Below, one piece after another: positions 30,077 through 37,171 of a DNA stretch of 37,171 nt. The stretch is from an uncultured Eubacteriales bacterium. GTDB lineage: Bacteria > Bacillota > Clostridia > Lachnospirales > Bianqueaceae. The notes below the pieces were generated by a model, which saw nothing but the letters and a program-made list of their open reading frames with translations, ran no database searches and was not told where the DNA came from. How positions within the stretch are numbered: the stretch's first letter is position 1; every line of letters begins with the position of its first letter. The translations under genes were made by a program, and so were the position numbers. Where the stretch lies: assembly GCA_900316145.1 (NCBI GenBank), contig ONBQ01000092.1:1-37171 (forward strand), given 5' to 3'.

Positions 30077-30544
30077 CTATCTCTCCAGGCCGAGTGCTGT
30101 TGCTTCCTCTGCGGTCAGGTCGATCTCGATCAACTGGAAGGTTTGGGTTTCATTGCTGGCTTCCAGATGGATGTGCCAGACCCCTTGTTTGCAGGAGACA
30201 GTCAGGGTGCCTTCCATATCAAAGCTGCCGAGTGTGCTTGTCACAGAAATCACTGGATGCTCGTCAGGAAAGTTGAGCTGCCGGTCTTGAATCTGATACA
30301 TTCCCTGGCCTTCAAAACTGAATGCAAAGCCCGAAATCTGCGTTGTTCCCTGGAGCTCATAATTGTTTTCTGGCTGGAATACGATCGTTTGGCTGTCCCG
30401 CATAATTGTAACTGCAGCATCCGAAGCCTGGATAGAGGAGAGCTTCGGCGCTTGTTTGAGATGGCGGATCAGTATCCAGGCGCCTGCGCCGACAATCAGC
30501 AAAATCAATACGATGATCAGAATGATCTTAACAGATTTTTTCAT
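30077..30544 (-). CDS. Small membrane-anchored extracytoplasmic protein, unknown
   Basis: A 155-residue protein: MKKSVKIILIIVLILLIVGA is an uncleaved signal anchor, followed by about 125 residues that look beta-rich (YELQGTTQISGFAFSFEGQ, then VWHIHLEASNETQTFQLIEI). I do not recognise a family. The alternating pattern suggests a small sandwich domain facing outward. The gene overlaps the end of the GH78 gene by 17 bp and precedes the anchored acetylesterase, so it may work with that enzyme at the surface, for example in holding substrate (inference). Confidence 0.75.
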   Translation of the reverse strand: MKKSVKIILIIVLILLIVGAGAWILIRHLKQAPKLSSIQASDAAVTIMRDSQTIVFQPENNYELQGTTQISGFAFSFEGQGMYQIQDRQLNFPDEHPVISVTSTLGSFDMEGTLTVSCKQGVWHIHLEASNETQTFQLIEIDLTAEEATALGLER

Positions 30545-32888
30545 AATTCCCTCCGTCTGTTATTCTTTGATATGTGCCGGAACAGAGCTTTTCACAGGAG
30601 CCATCCGGCAGAATGACGTGCGCAATGGTTCCTTCCGGAATTGTAAACGTATAATAGATTTGATCGGCCTTTTTCTCCCAACGGGAACGTATAGTGCCAA
30701 ACCGGGTTTTATAAACGCCCTCCGCCCAGGTCAGGCTGCCGCTGATGACAGGCCGCAGTTCAAACTCGCGAAATCCCGGAGCATTGAAAATCGGACGGAT
30801 GCCCGCTACGTATTCAAACAGGAACTGGCAGACCGCACCAAAAGAGTAGTGGTTGAAACTGTCGCGGAAAACGTCCATACTGTTCCAGTTTTCCAGCATG
30901 GTCGTTGCACCAAGGGAAACCGGATGCAGCCAGCCGGGAGCCGTGGTCTGCTCCAGAATCCGGACTGCTTCGTCCACCAGGCCATTGTCACAGAGGGTGG
31001 GCAGCAGATACACCGTGGAGAGGAAGCCGGTGTTCAGATGGTAATTGGCATTTTCCAGCTCCTTTTTGAGCTGCGCGATCACCAGCGGCTTTTTCTCTTC
31101 ACTGACCATGTCCAGCGCCAAGGCGCGGATATAAGCCGCTTGATGGCCCGGCTGGATCGTGCCGTCGGGTCCGATCATATATTTATCATAGGCGGCTTTG
31201 ATTTTGGCTGAAAGCGTTGCATAGTGCTCCGCATCCGCATCCTTGCCGAGAATTCTTGCCATTTCAGCCAGATTATCGCAGCTGCGCTTGGTGTAGGCTG
31301 TAGCCACTTCAGGTTTGCCATACTTGGCCATGTGTGTCACATAATCGGCCGCCGTGCCGCCTTTTGCGAAGAGTTCGATAACCTCCGGTGCCGGAGGCAG
31401 CGGTTCGTTCCATTCGCCATAGTGGAAGCGGGTATCATAAATGTAATCGCCGTCGCCGTTTCTGTACCACGGCTTATCGGCGTACATAGGGTTTTGCTCC
31501 TTCATGCAGTTCAGAGAGAACTCGACCCATTTTTTTGCTGTGTCGTAATGCTCCTGCAAGAATCCCACGTCGCCGTACATCAGATACATCTGATACGGGA
31601 TCCACACGGCAGAATCGCCCCAGCCCACACTGTCCTCGCCGATATTGCCTTCGCCAGTTGGCCCGGCCAGCGCCATGGCGGGGTCTTTTGCCTGCACCGT
31701 CTGCAGTTCCTCCGGGTTGTGGACGCTGGAGGTGGAAGGAAAGGTAATGCCCACTTTCCCGGATGCATATTGCTCAATCGTCTGATCTGCCAGCCATTTC
31801 TTGAAGAACTGCTGTACGTCCATGAAATACGCCGCTGTGCGGCAATAGATCATAGCATCGCCCGTCCAAGCGTTGCGTTCGCGTGTGGGGCAGTCCACCG
31901 GTACATCCAGGAAATTGCCCTTCTGGCTCCAGCGGGCGTTTTCCACCAGTTTGTTGATCAGCTCGTTGGAGCAGTGGAAGTCACCTGTTTCTGCCATGTC
32001 GGAGTAGACAGCGATGGCTTCAAAATCCGCGTTTTCGGAATTGATGCCTTCTACAAGTGCGTACCGGAAGCCGAACACAGCAAAGTGCGGCGTGTACTCT
32101 TCGATCTCCGCTCCTTTGCAGATATAAGTGACTTCCTGAAATTCGGCCCTTCCGCCATCACAGTTCGCAGTGGAAAAGCAACCGCTTTTATCCAGGCCTT
32201 CCCCGTGCTTAAGATGCACAGTCTGTCCGCGCTTGGTACTTCGAAGGGTCATGTGGACATAGCCCGCAATGTTCTGTCCGAAGTCGATGACAAGCTTCCC
32301 GGCGGCATCCCGCAGAGGCCTGCCTGTAAAACGCTCTTTTTCCCGCACTGGGACGCTCTGGTTCTCGATCCGTTCTCCCTCGGTGTGCTCGGTGCAAAGG
32401 ATCGCTTTTTGCCAGCCGTGGAGCTTGATCCTGGCGTCATAGACTTCGCCCTTTTGCAGACCTGAGCGCACGATGCCGTCCGTCGTAACCTCAAAGGTCT
32501 CGTCGGTAGCGATTGCTTCCTCACTGCCATCGGAATAGAGGAGTGTCAGTTCGCCCCAAAGTGCAAGCGTGTAGCCAAAGTTGTTGTTCCAGCGCCACCA
32601 GCCATCACCAACTGTCACACGCAGCTCATTGTCTCCTTGACAGATCAGCTCTAAGACATCATATTCCTGCACCTGGATGCGGTAATAATAGCTGGTCAGT
32701 CCCGGCATGAATTTGTTTGATGTTACGCGCATGCCGTTCAGTTCCGCCTCATACACGCCGTGGGCTGTCAGGCGAAGCACGGCTTTGTCCAACGTTTTAT
32801 GTATTGCAAATCTCCTGCGGAACACCGGCACGAGCTTTGTCAGCCGGTTATCTCCCGGATGACAGATCCATTTTCCCATTATGGTCAT
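30528..32888 (-). CDS. Alpha-L-rhamnosidase, GH78
   Basis: A 786-residue intracellular glycosidase that removes alpha-L-rhamnose, probably from rhamnogalacturonan pieces. Order: N-terminal beta domains (LNGMRVTSNKFMPGLTSYYY, then VTVGDGWWR, and DFGQNIAGYVHM), a catalytic (alpha/alpha)6 barrel from about residue 300 with VPVDCPTRERNAWTGDAMIY, which carries the candidate acid Glu, and WGDSAVWIPYQMY, then a closing beta domain. No signal peptide. ATG 32888 overlaps the stop of the preceding hydrolase gene (ATGA); ATG 32879 is better spaced from GGAGG and is an alternative that removes three residues. Neighbours for pectin deacetylation and sugar import support the role. Confidence 0.9.
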   Translation of the reverse strand: MTIMGKWICHPGDNRLTKLVPVFRRRFAIHKTLDKAVLRLTAHGVYEAELNGMRVTSNKFMPGLTSYYYRIQVQEYDVLELICQGDNELRVTVGDGWWRWNNNFGYTLALWGELTLLYSDGSEEAIATDETFEVTTDGIVRSGLQKGEVYDARIKLHGWQKAILCTEHTEGERIENQSVPVREKERFTGRPLRDAAGKLVIDFGQNIAGYVHMTLRSTKRGQTVHLKHGEGLDKSGCFSTANCDGGRAEFQEVTYICKGAEIEEYTPHFAVFGFRYALVEGINSENADFEAIAVYSDMAETGDFHCSNELINKLVENARWSQKGNFLDVPVDCPTRERNAWTGDAMIYCRTAAYFMDVQQFFKKWLADQTIEQYASGKVGITFPSTSSVHNPEELQTVQAKDPAMALAGPTGEGNIGEDSVGWGDSAVWIPYQMYLMYGDVGFLQEHYDTAKKWVEFSLNCMKEQNPMYADKPWYRNGDGDYIYDTRFHYGEWNEPLPPAPEVIELFAKGGTAADYVTHMAKYGKPEVATAYTKRSCDNLAEMARILGKDADAEHYATLSAKIKAAYDKYMIGPDGTIQPGHQAAYIRALALDMVSEEKKPLVIAQLKKELENANYHLNTGFLSTVYLLPTLCDNGLVDEAVRILEQTTAPGWLHPVSLGATTMLENWNSMDVFRDSFNHYSFGAVCQFLFEYVAGIRPIFNAPGFREFELRPVISGSLTWAEGVYKTRFGTIRSRWEKKADQIYYTFTIPEGTIAHVILPDGSCEKLCSGTYQRITDGGNYEKIC

Positions 32889-33916
32889 TCCTCCAACTCG
32901 TTGACCATGCTATGCAGCCGGACATCGATCACATGGATGGTTTCACCAGGGATCTGCAGCATCTCCATGATCTCTCTGGCTGTATTGTTCCCAACAGCTG
33001 CCATGAGCCCTTCTACAGAGTAGCCACGGACTTTTGCTATTGTTTCGATTCCGGCAAACATCGGTGCAAGGGCCATGCGGGCTTCTTCGCTTTGTTTTCT
33101 CAGATGATTCAGCGAGCATTCCACGCTGAGAATCGGCGTAAAGTCTGCATTCATGGAGACAGCAGCCGTAGGCTCCGTAAAGCCATTGCGGGTAAAGCGT
33201 CCCATGATCTCGCCCAGCCAGCCAATGCTGTCGGAAATCCAATCTGGCAGACGGGAAGAAACCGAATTCGTAATGATCCAGTCCTCGCCGGTGGAAAATC
33301 CATGACCTCCATAGGAATAGATGTGGCTTTCAAAGGCAACGCCCTTGTCCGCAAGGGCAAGTTCCATCATCAAGGTGTTTTTAATGTTCACGGTGCGGTC
33401 GTCACGGGCAGCAACGAGAAAACAGGGACAGGTCTGTGCTGTAACATGCTCGTTTGGAGAGGGCATCCCCGGCTGGCACATATCACAGATATCCTTTAGA
33501 ATCGCAGGATAGACAAGCACCGCGGCAGCAGGCTTGTGCTCGGCGATCGTTGCCGCACATGCGGCGAGATGACCGCCTGCCGAGAAACCGACGACCGCGA
33601 TCTTTGTCGTATTGATGTGCCATTCTTCCGCGTTTTCCTCGATCAGTTTCATGGCATGCTCATAGTCCTCGAGCGGAAGGGGCCATCTTCCCTTGGACGT
33701 ACAGGTATAACGAAGGATCAATGCCTGATAACCAGCCTTCAGATAAGCCATGGCCACAGGGTCGGCCTCGCGGTCGGAGCACATGGCATAGCCACCACCG
33801 GGGATCACGAGCATAGCGGGGCGCCTGGAAAAGCCGAATTCGCCATCTGCTTCCTGAATATAGGCGGTCAGTGTAACATTTCTGTTTTCATTCAAAATGA
33901 TCTTTTGTGCTTTCAT
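32885..33916 (-). CDS. Alpha/beta hydrolase with extra C-terminal domain
   Basis: A 343-residue cytoplasmic esterase-type protein. The hydrolase part (1-235) has VIPGGGYAMCSDRE (oxyanion), Ser112 in VVGFSAGGHLA, an Asp in AARDDRTV and a His in YGGHGFS. It is like the BD-FAE/acetylxylan esterase group. After residue 245 some 95 residues follow (PILSVECSLNHLRKQSEEAR to VRGYSVEGLMAAV) that are not part of the fold and whose family I do not recognise. An upstream TTG at 33934 overlaps the ribosome site, so ATG 33916, after AAGGGAG, is chosen. Probably deacetylates imported oligosaccharides. Confidence 0.83.
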   Translation of the reverse strand: MKAQKIILNENRNVTLTAYIQEADGEFGFSRRPAMLVIPGGGYAMCSDREADPVAMAYLKAGYQALILRYTCTSKGRWPLPLEDYEHAMKLIEENAEEWHINTTKIAVVGFSAGGHLAACAATIAEHKPAAAVLVYPAILKDICDMCQPGMPSPNEHVTAQTCPCFLVAARDDRTVNIKNTLMMELALADKGVAFESHIYSYGGHGFSTGEDWIITNSVSSRLPDWISDSIGWLGEIMGRFTRNGFTEPTAAVSMNADFTPILSVECSLNHLRKQSEEARMALAPMFAGIETIAKVRGYSVEGLMAAVGNNTAREIMEMLQIPGETIHVIDVRLHSMVNELEE

Positions 33917-33930
33917 GTTGCGATCTCCCT

Positions 33931-35055
33931 TCAAAGTAATCCAAGCCCCAGCTTCAGCACCTCACCGCCAACACCGCACATCATCCAGTCGGCGCAGCTC
34001 ACACCATCTACGACGGTTGTGAAAGCGGCATTGGAGCCGCAGAGGCAGTGGACGGTCAGATCGGCATCCTTACTGTTTTTGTCCGGAGTGTCAAAGATAA
34101 ACGTACTCAGGTCCGGGATCTCCTTTTGCAGAACAGTCAGCATTTCCTTGAGCTTCCGCTGGAAGCTTACTCCCGCTGCCTGATCCGGCACCCAGCGACC
34201 GTCCTCCAGATACATCTCCATCTGGGTCAGCGCCGCATCCCGCACGGAGCAGCAATACATGATCTTGATTTCGGGATGATTCTTATGAAGTGCGAGCAGG
34301 CTGTCAGAGACGATCTCATCTCCGGTGAGGCGTGCCGCGATTTCCTCCGGTGCTTTCCAGACCTCCCTTGCTACGCGCTGCCAGTCATAATGCATCATCG
34401 CGCTGTCCACACATGCAGTAATATCCCGGCACTTCGGGAACGTGGCAGCGACCGCGTCAGTAAGCAGGGATGTTGCAAAAGCTCCTGCGGAGAAACCGGT
34501 CACGAGGATCTGCTCCGGGTTCGGCACCAGTTCTTTGATCTTTTTCAGCAGCAGTTGAAAGTTTGTATAGCCGTGGTGATGCAGCACGGCCGGTTTTCCA
34601 TCCAGATCCGTATAGGGGAAATCCCCGGTTCCGCAGTGGAAATCCCCGGTGGCGTAGGGCACGAACAACAGGTTCCAGTCCCGGAAGGGATTCTTCTTTG
34701 ACTGTCCGAAGGTTCCGATCCGGGGAATGATATCACCGAACCGCACGTCGTCGGAGTAGAACATTTCGCCCTGACCGCCTACACGCTGGGGTCTGGCCGC
34801 GGTATATTCGTCTACCGAAACGCCGCCGCCGGAGAAACCGATCATCAGCTTATTGGCGCTGCCCAGACGGATGCAGCCGTGATAGGGATTGCCGTTGGCG
34901 CAGAGAGCGCCTTCCGGCCAGTATTCGTAGTTTTTCCCCTGCTTCGGGCACTCCGGCAGTTCCGGGAAGCGGGTCAGTTCGATAAAGTCCGCCAAGAGCC
35001 GGTTGAACAGAGGCCAGCCCTTCCGGTCTTCCTTATGCGTTTTCCGTTTCGCCAT
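33931..35055 (-). CDS. Cytoplasmic pectin acetylesterase-like hydrolase
   Basis: A 374-residue paralogue of the anchored enzyme at 28916-30031, without a signal or anchor. The shared blocks are MIGFSGGGVSVDEYTA, LLFVPYATGDFHCGTGDF, the nucleophile Ser189 in VTGFSAGAFATSLL and HHHGYTNFQLLL. It probably removes acetyl groups from imported galacturonate oligosaccharides. It overlaps the upstream hydrolase by 23 bp; AAAGGGAG stands four bases before ATG. Having one enzyme outside and one inside the cell suggests two deacetylation steps, before and after uptake (inference). Confidence 0.85.
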   Translation of the reverse strand: MAKRKTHKEDRKGWPLFNRLLADFIELTRFPELPECPKQGKNYEYWPEGALCANGNPYHGCIRLGSANKLMIGFSGGGVSVDEYTAARPQRVGGQGEMFYSDDVRFGDIIPRIGTFGQSKKNPFRDWNLLFVPYATGDFHCGTGDFPYTDLDGKPAVLHHHGYTNFQLLLKKIKELVPNPEQILVTGFSAGAFATSLLTDAVAATFPKCRDITACVDSAMMHYDWQRVAREVWKAPEEIAARLTGDEIVSDSLLALHKNHPEIKIMYCCSVRDAALTQMEMYLEDGRWVPDQAAGVSFQRKLKEMLTVLQKEIPDLSTFIFDTPDKNSKDADLTVHCLCGSNAAFTTVVDGVSCADWMMCGVGGEVLKLGLGLL

Positions 35056-35941
35056 GGTTCTCCCTTTCGCTCATTGCAAAGAGCTCTTTTGCCTTCTCAA
35101 CCTTATAGCGGAAGCAGTCCTTCCGCAGCTTATCCTGTTCCGGCTTTTCCTCGGCCTTGTCGGTGCCGAAGCCGTGATAGCCGTCTTTGTACATTTTCAG
35201 GTCCAGCAGCTTGCCGTGCTGCTTCAGAAGCTCCGCATAGTGTTCTCCCTGGGGATGCAGCGGATCCCGGCCGCAGACGATGACCACTGCCGGAGAGAGC
35301 TTTTCCAGCGTTTCCGACCGGATCTTCGCAGCCGGGGACAGCACCTCGCTGTCCAGAGGCAGCTTGGGCGGATAGAGCTCAAACATCAACTTGTAGAGCT
35401 TGTCCCCTTCAGGGAAGTCGATAGGGATCGTGTGGGTGAAGTCCAGAAAGGGCACTTCCATGATCTGCCCTGCGATCTGCACGCCTTGCTGGGCTAACAT
35501 GATAGCGGCGCCTGCTGTAAGATGGCCGCCTGCGCTGCCGCCGGAAAGAATGATCCTGTCGGGGTCGATGCCCAGCTGCTTTGCGTGGGATTTCAGCCAT
35601 TTGACGGTATCCACGACCTCTTCCTGCGGATAAGGGAAACTTTTATCATACAGCCGCTTGTAGTTCACGTTGACCACAAAGGCTCCCAGCTCCTCACTCA
35701 GCCGCAGGCAGTAGCGGTCATCGTCCACTGCGTCCAGGCCGACCCAGGCGCCGCCGTGGATCTGAACGAACACCGGCATATTTTCCCGCTTTTCGGGATA
35801 GTAGAAGAGCACCTCTACCGGATCCTTTCCTTCGCGCTGAATATAACTGCGATCCCCGAGGACGGGATCGGTCTTATAATGCTTGTTGACCTTATGGAAG
35901 CGGGCGTTCATTACCGCCCGTTTGATCGCTGTAAAAACCAT
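35033..35941 (-). CDS. Alpha/beta hydrolase, HSL/acetylesterase type
   Basis: A 302-residue esterase of the Abhydrolase_3/Aes kind. Oxyanion motif is QIHGGAWVG (60-68), nucleophile Ser136 in LSGGSAGGHLTAG, acid in VVIVCGRDPLHPQG and base in DGYHGFGTDKA. No signal peptide. The frame is open to a GTG at 35962 right after the transporter stop, but AAAGGAAAG lies between, so ATG 35941 is the better start. It is the third type of deacylase in this operon and may act on acetylated or feruloylated sugars. Confidence 0.86.
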   Translation of the reverse strand: MVFTAIKRAVMNARFHKVNKHYKTDPVLGDRSYIQREGKDPVEVLFYYPEKRENMPVFVQIHGGAWVGLDAVDDDRYCLRLSEELGAFVVNVNYKRLYDKSFPYPQEEVVDTVKWLKSHAKQLGIDPDRIILSGGSAGGHLTAGAAIMLAQQGVQIAGQIMEVPFLDFTHTIPIDFPEGDKLYKLMFELYPPKLPLDSEVLSPAAKIRSETLEKLSPAVVIVCGRDPLHPQGEHYAELLKQHGKLLDLKMYKDGYHGFGTDKAEEKPEQDKLRKDCFRYKVEKAKELFAMSERENHGETENA

Positions 35942-35962
35942 GATGTTTCTTTCCTTTGTCAC

Positions 35963-37171
35963 TTAATACTTCCTCGAAAGCTGCGCTTCACATTCCTCGC
36001 GAGTGATCTGTCCGGCATTGCACTTGGCCATAAGTTCTGCGTCTTTATCTTTCAGGTTGTAGAACGCGAAGAGCAGGATCGCCGAGATCCCGAAGCCGAT
36101 GGCCGGGATCAGATAGCCCAGATTCCAAAGTGCGGTCAACGCGGTCTCGGACTGGGTCACCCCCTGGGCAGCCAGATCCGCAAAGCTGTCGCCAACGACC
36201 TCTTTCCAGTCAAATACCGCCAGAATATACAGGGCAACGGAGCCAACGACACCGCCTAATGCCTTGTTCAGGAAGGATTGCAAGGAGTAGAAGATGCCGG
36301 AGCAGTCCTTGCCGGTCTTATACCGGGTATAGTCGATGGTATCCGGGGCGATGTAGGTCCTGACTACACTGACCAGCGCGTTGGGGATCGCGCACAGGCC
36401 ACCAAGTACGATGAACATGACTTTGCTGCTGCGGCAGAAGAAATAGATGATCAATGTTGCGGCCGCCAGCAGTGCAAAAATGAATGCAAGGAGATTGCGC
36501 TTGCCGAATTTGTCCGCCAGCCTGCCGCAGAAGGCACTCAGGATGATGCCGGGGACGAATCCGATCAGCATGACATAGGTAAAGATCATCGAGTCGTGGA
36601 AAATGTAGAAACCAAGGAAGCTTTCCACAGCGGTGCGGGTGCAGAAGATCGTGGAGATGATGACAGCCAGGAAATAGATCAGAATATATTTGTTAGTAAA
36701 CACACAGTTGACCATATCCTTGAAGCTGTACTTCTCCTGAGAGCCCTCATTCTCCACATTCTTAAGTTCGATGTTGTGCTCATTGACCTTGAACACCATA
36801 GGGATCATGAAAACCAGGAAGATCAGCGCGCCGCCGATCCCGATGTTTTTCAGCGGCATACCTACCTTTTCACTCAGCAGAGCAGAGACAATGATCGCCA
36901 TGCCGACAGCAGAGATCACGGTGATCACGCCTTTCACGGTCAGTATACTGTTACGCTCGGAGGGGCTGTCCGTCAGGGTCGTGACCATCGACTGCATCGG
37001 GACCTCTGTCAGCGTGCAGGTGAAGTCATAGAACAGATAGGTTACGAAAAACCATGTGATCTTCAGGGCGTCCGGCGCACCCTTTGGCATCAGGAAGAAC
37101 AGGATCGTAGCGACCGGAAAGGTCCAGAAGAACAGCCGGTACCAGGGCATATACTTACCTTCACCGGCAAA
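35963..37171 (-). CDS. GPH-family sugar:cation symporter (N-terminus outside window)
   Basis: The frame runs to the right edge without a start of its own; the first visible residues FAGEGKYMPWYRLFFWT match the segment after helix 2 of glycoside-pentoside-hexuronide symporters (usual form FGKYRPW). The 402 visible residues hold about ten hydrophobic helices, and CGRLADKFGKRNLL is the second major-facilitator-type loop motif. The Met at 37150 is inside the conserved segment and is not the start. It is the first visible gene of the pectin/rhamnoside operon and probably imports rhamnose- or uronate-containing oligosaccharides. It stops just before the esterase gene. Confidence 0.88.
   Translation of the reverse strand, partial: FAGEGKYMPWYRLFFWTFPVATILFFLMPKGAPDALKITWFFVTYLFYDFTCTLTEVPMQSMVTTLTDSPSERNSILTVKGVITVISAVGMAIIVSALLSEKVGMPLKNIGIGGALIFLVFMIPMVFKVNEHNIELKNVENEGSQEKYSFKDMVNCVFTNKYILIYFLAVIISTIFCTRTAVESFLGFYIFHDSMIFTYVMLIGFVPGIILSAFCGRLADKFGKRNLLAFIFALLAAATLIIYFFCRSSKVMFIVLGGLCAIPNALVSVVRTYIAPDTIDYTRYKTGKDCSGIFYSLQSFLNKALGGVVGSVALYILAVFDWKEVVGDSFADLAAQGVTQSETALTALWNLGYLIPAIGFGISAILLFAFYNLKDKDAELMAKCNAGQITREECEAQLSRKY

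Noticed and set aside
31224-32465. 413-residue plus-strand frame
   Set aside because: Antisense shadow of GH78; Cys/His/Arg-rich composition and no motif.

Overview
The window looks like chromosomal DNA of an anaerobic, carbohydrate-fermenting member of the Bacillota (Firmicutes). The grounds are strong AGGAGG-type ribosome binding sites, many TTGACA/TATAAT-type promoters with 16-18 bp spacers, U-run terminators, and families typical of that phylum: a YtrA-type GntR regulator, an ECF transporter S component, an ABC-F protein, a CD3324-like HTH protein and a one-subunit (type B) fumarate reductase anchor. The coding DNA is moderately GC-rich. I cannot name a genus. I saw no rRNA, tRNA, complete insertion sequence or CRISPR array.

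Layout. 1-1700: a self-regulated GntR/ABC-2 export operon (minus strand), cut by the left edge. 1769-4635: a fumarate reductase operon, frdC-frdA-frdB (minus). 4700-7480: a possible small membrane peptide, a membrane-anchored alpha/beta hydrolase and a GH51 arabinofuranosidase (plus). 7824-10410: oligoendopeptidase F and a two-domain Nudix protein (minus). 10540-13637: an EstA-like esterase, a secreted C39-like protein and a beta-lactamase-fold hydrolase. 13786-15856: a ManD-type dehydratase with an SDR oxidoreductase. 15907-18494: a GH29 fucosidase behind an XRE-ATPase-CYTH fusion. 18531-20403: an ECF S component, an aldo/keto reductase remnant and a YwaF-like membrane protein. 20483-22179: a tandem array of six 64-bp hairpin repeats directly behind a compact EutS-EutS-EutP operon that has no metabolic enzyme beside it. 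22403-23559: a split chromate-type transporter. 23604-27222: a recombination-scarred region with three or four gene remnants and two genes or operons (ABC-F; CD3324-like plus GNAT) that each have a leader peptide and alternative RNA hairpins. 27247-28812: cardiolipin synthase. 28916-37171: a pectin/rhamnoside operon with a sugar symporter, three deacylase-type hydrolases (two of them pectin acetylesterase paralogues), a further alpha/beta hydrolase, a GH78 rhamnosidase and a membrane-anchored unknown.

Together the genes describe a plant-polysaccharide feeder. GH51, GH29, GH78 and the acetylesterases trim side chains, ManD and the SDR fit uronate or aldonate catabolism, and fumarate reductase fits anaerobic electron disposal. 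The most unusual items are the orphan microcompartment-like operon with its hairpin array, the two predicted leader-peptide attenuators, and a fumarate reductase flavoprotein with Gln where the histidine that binds FAD covalently is expected.
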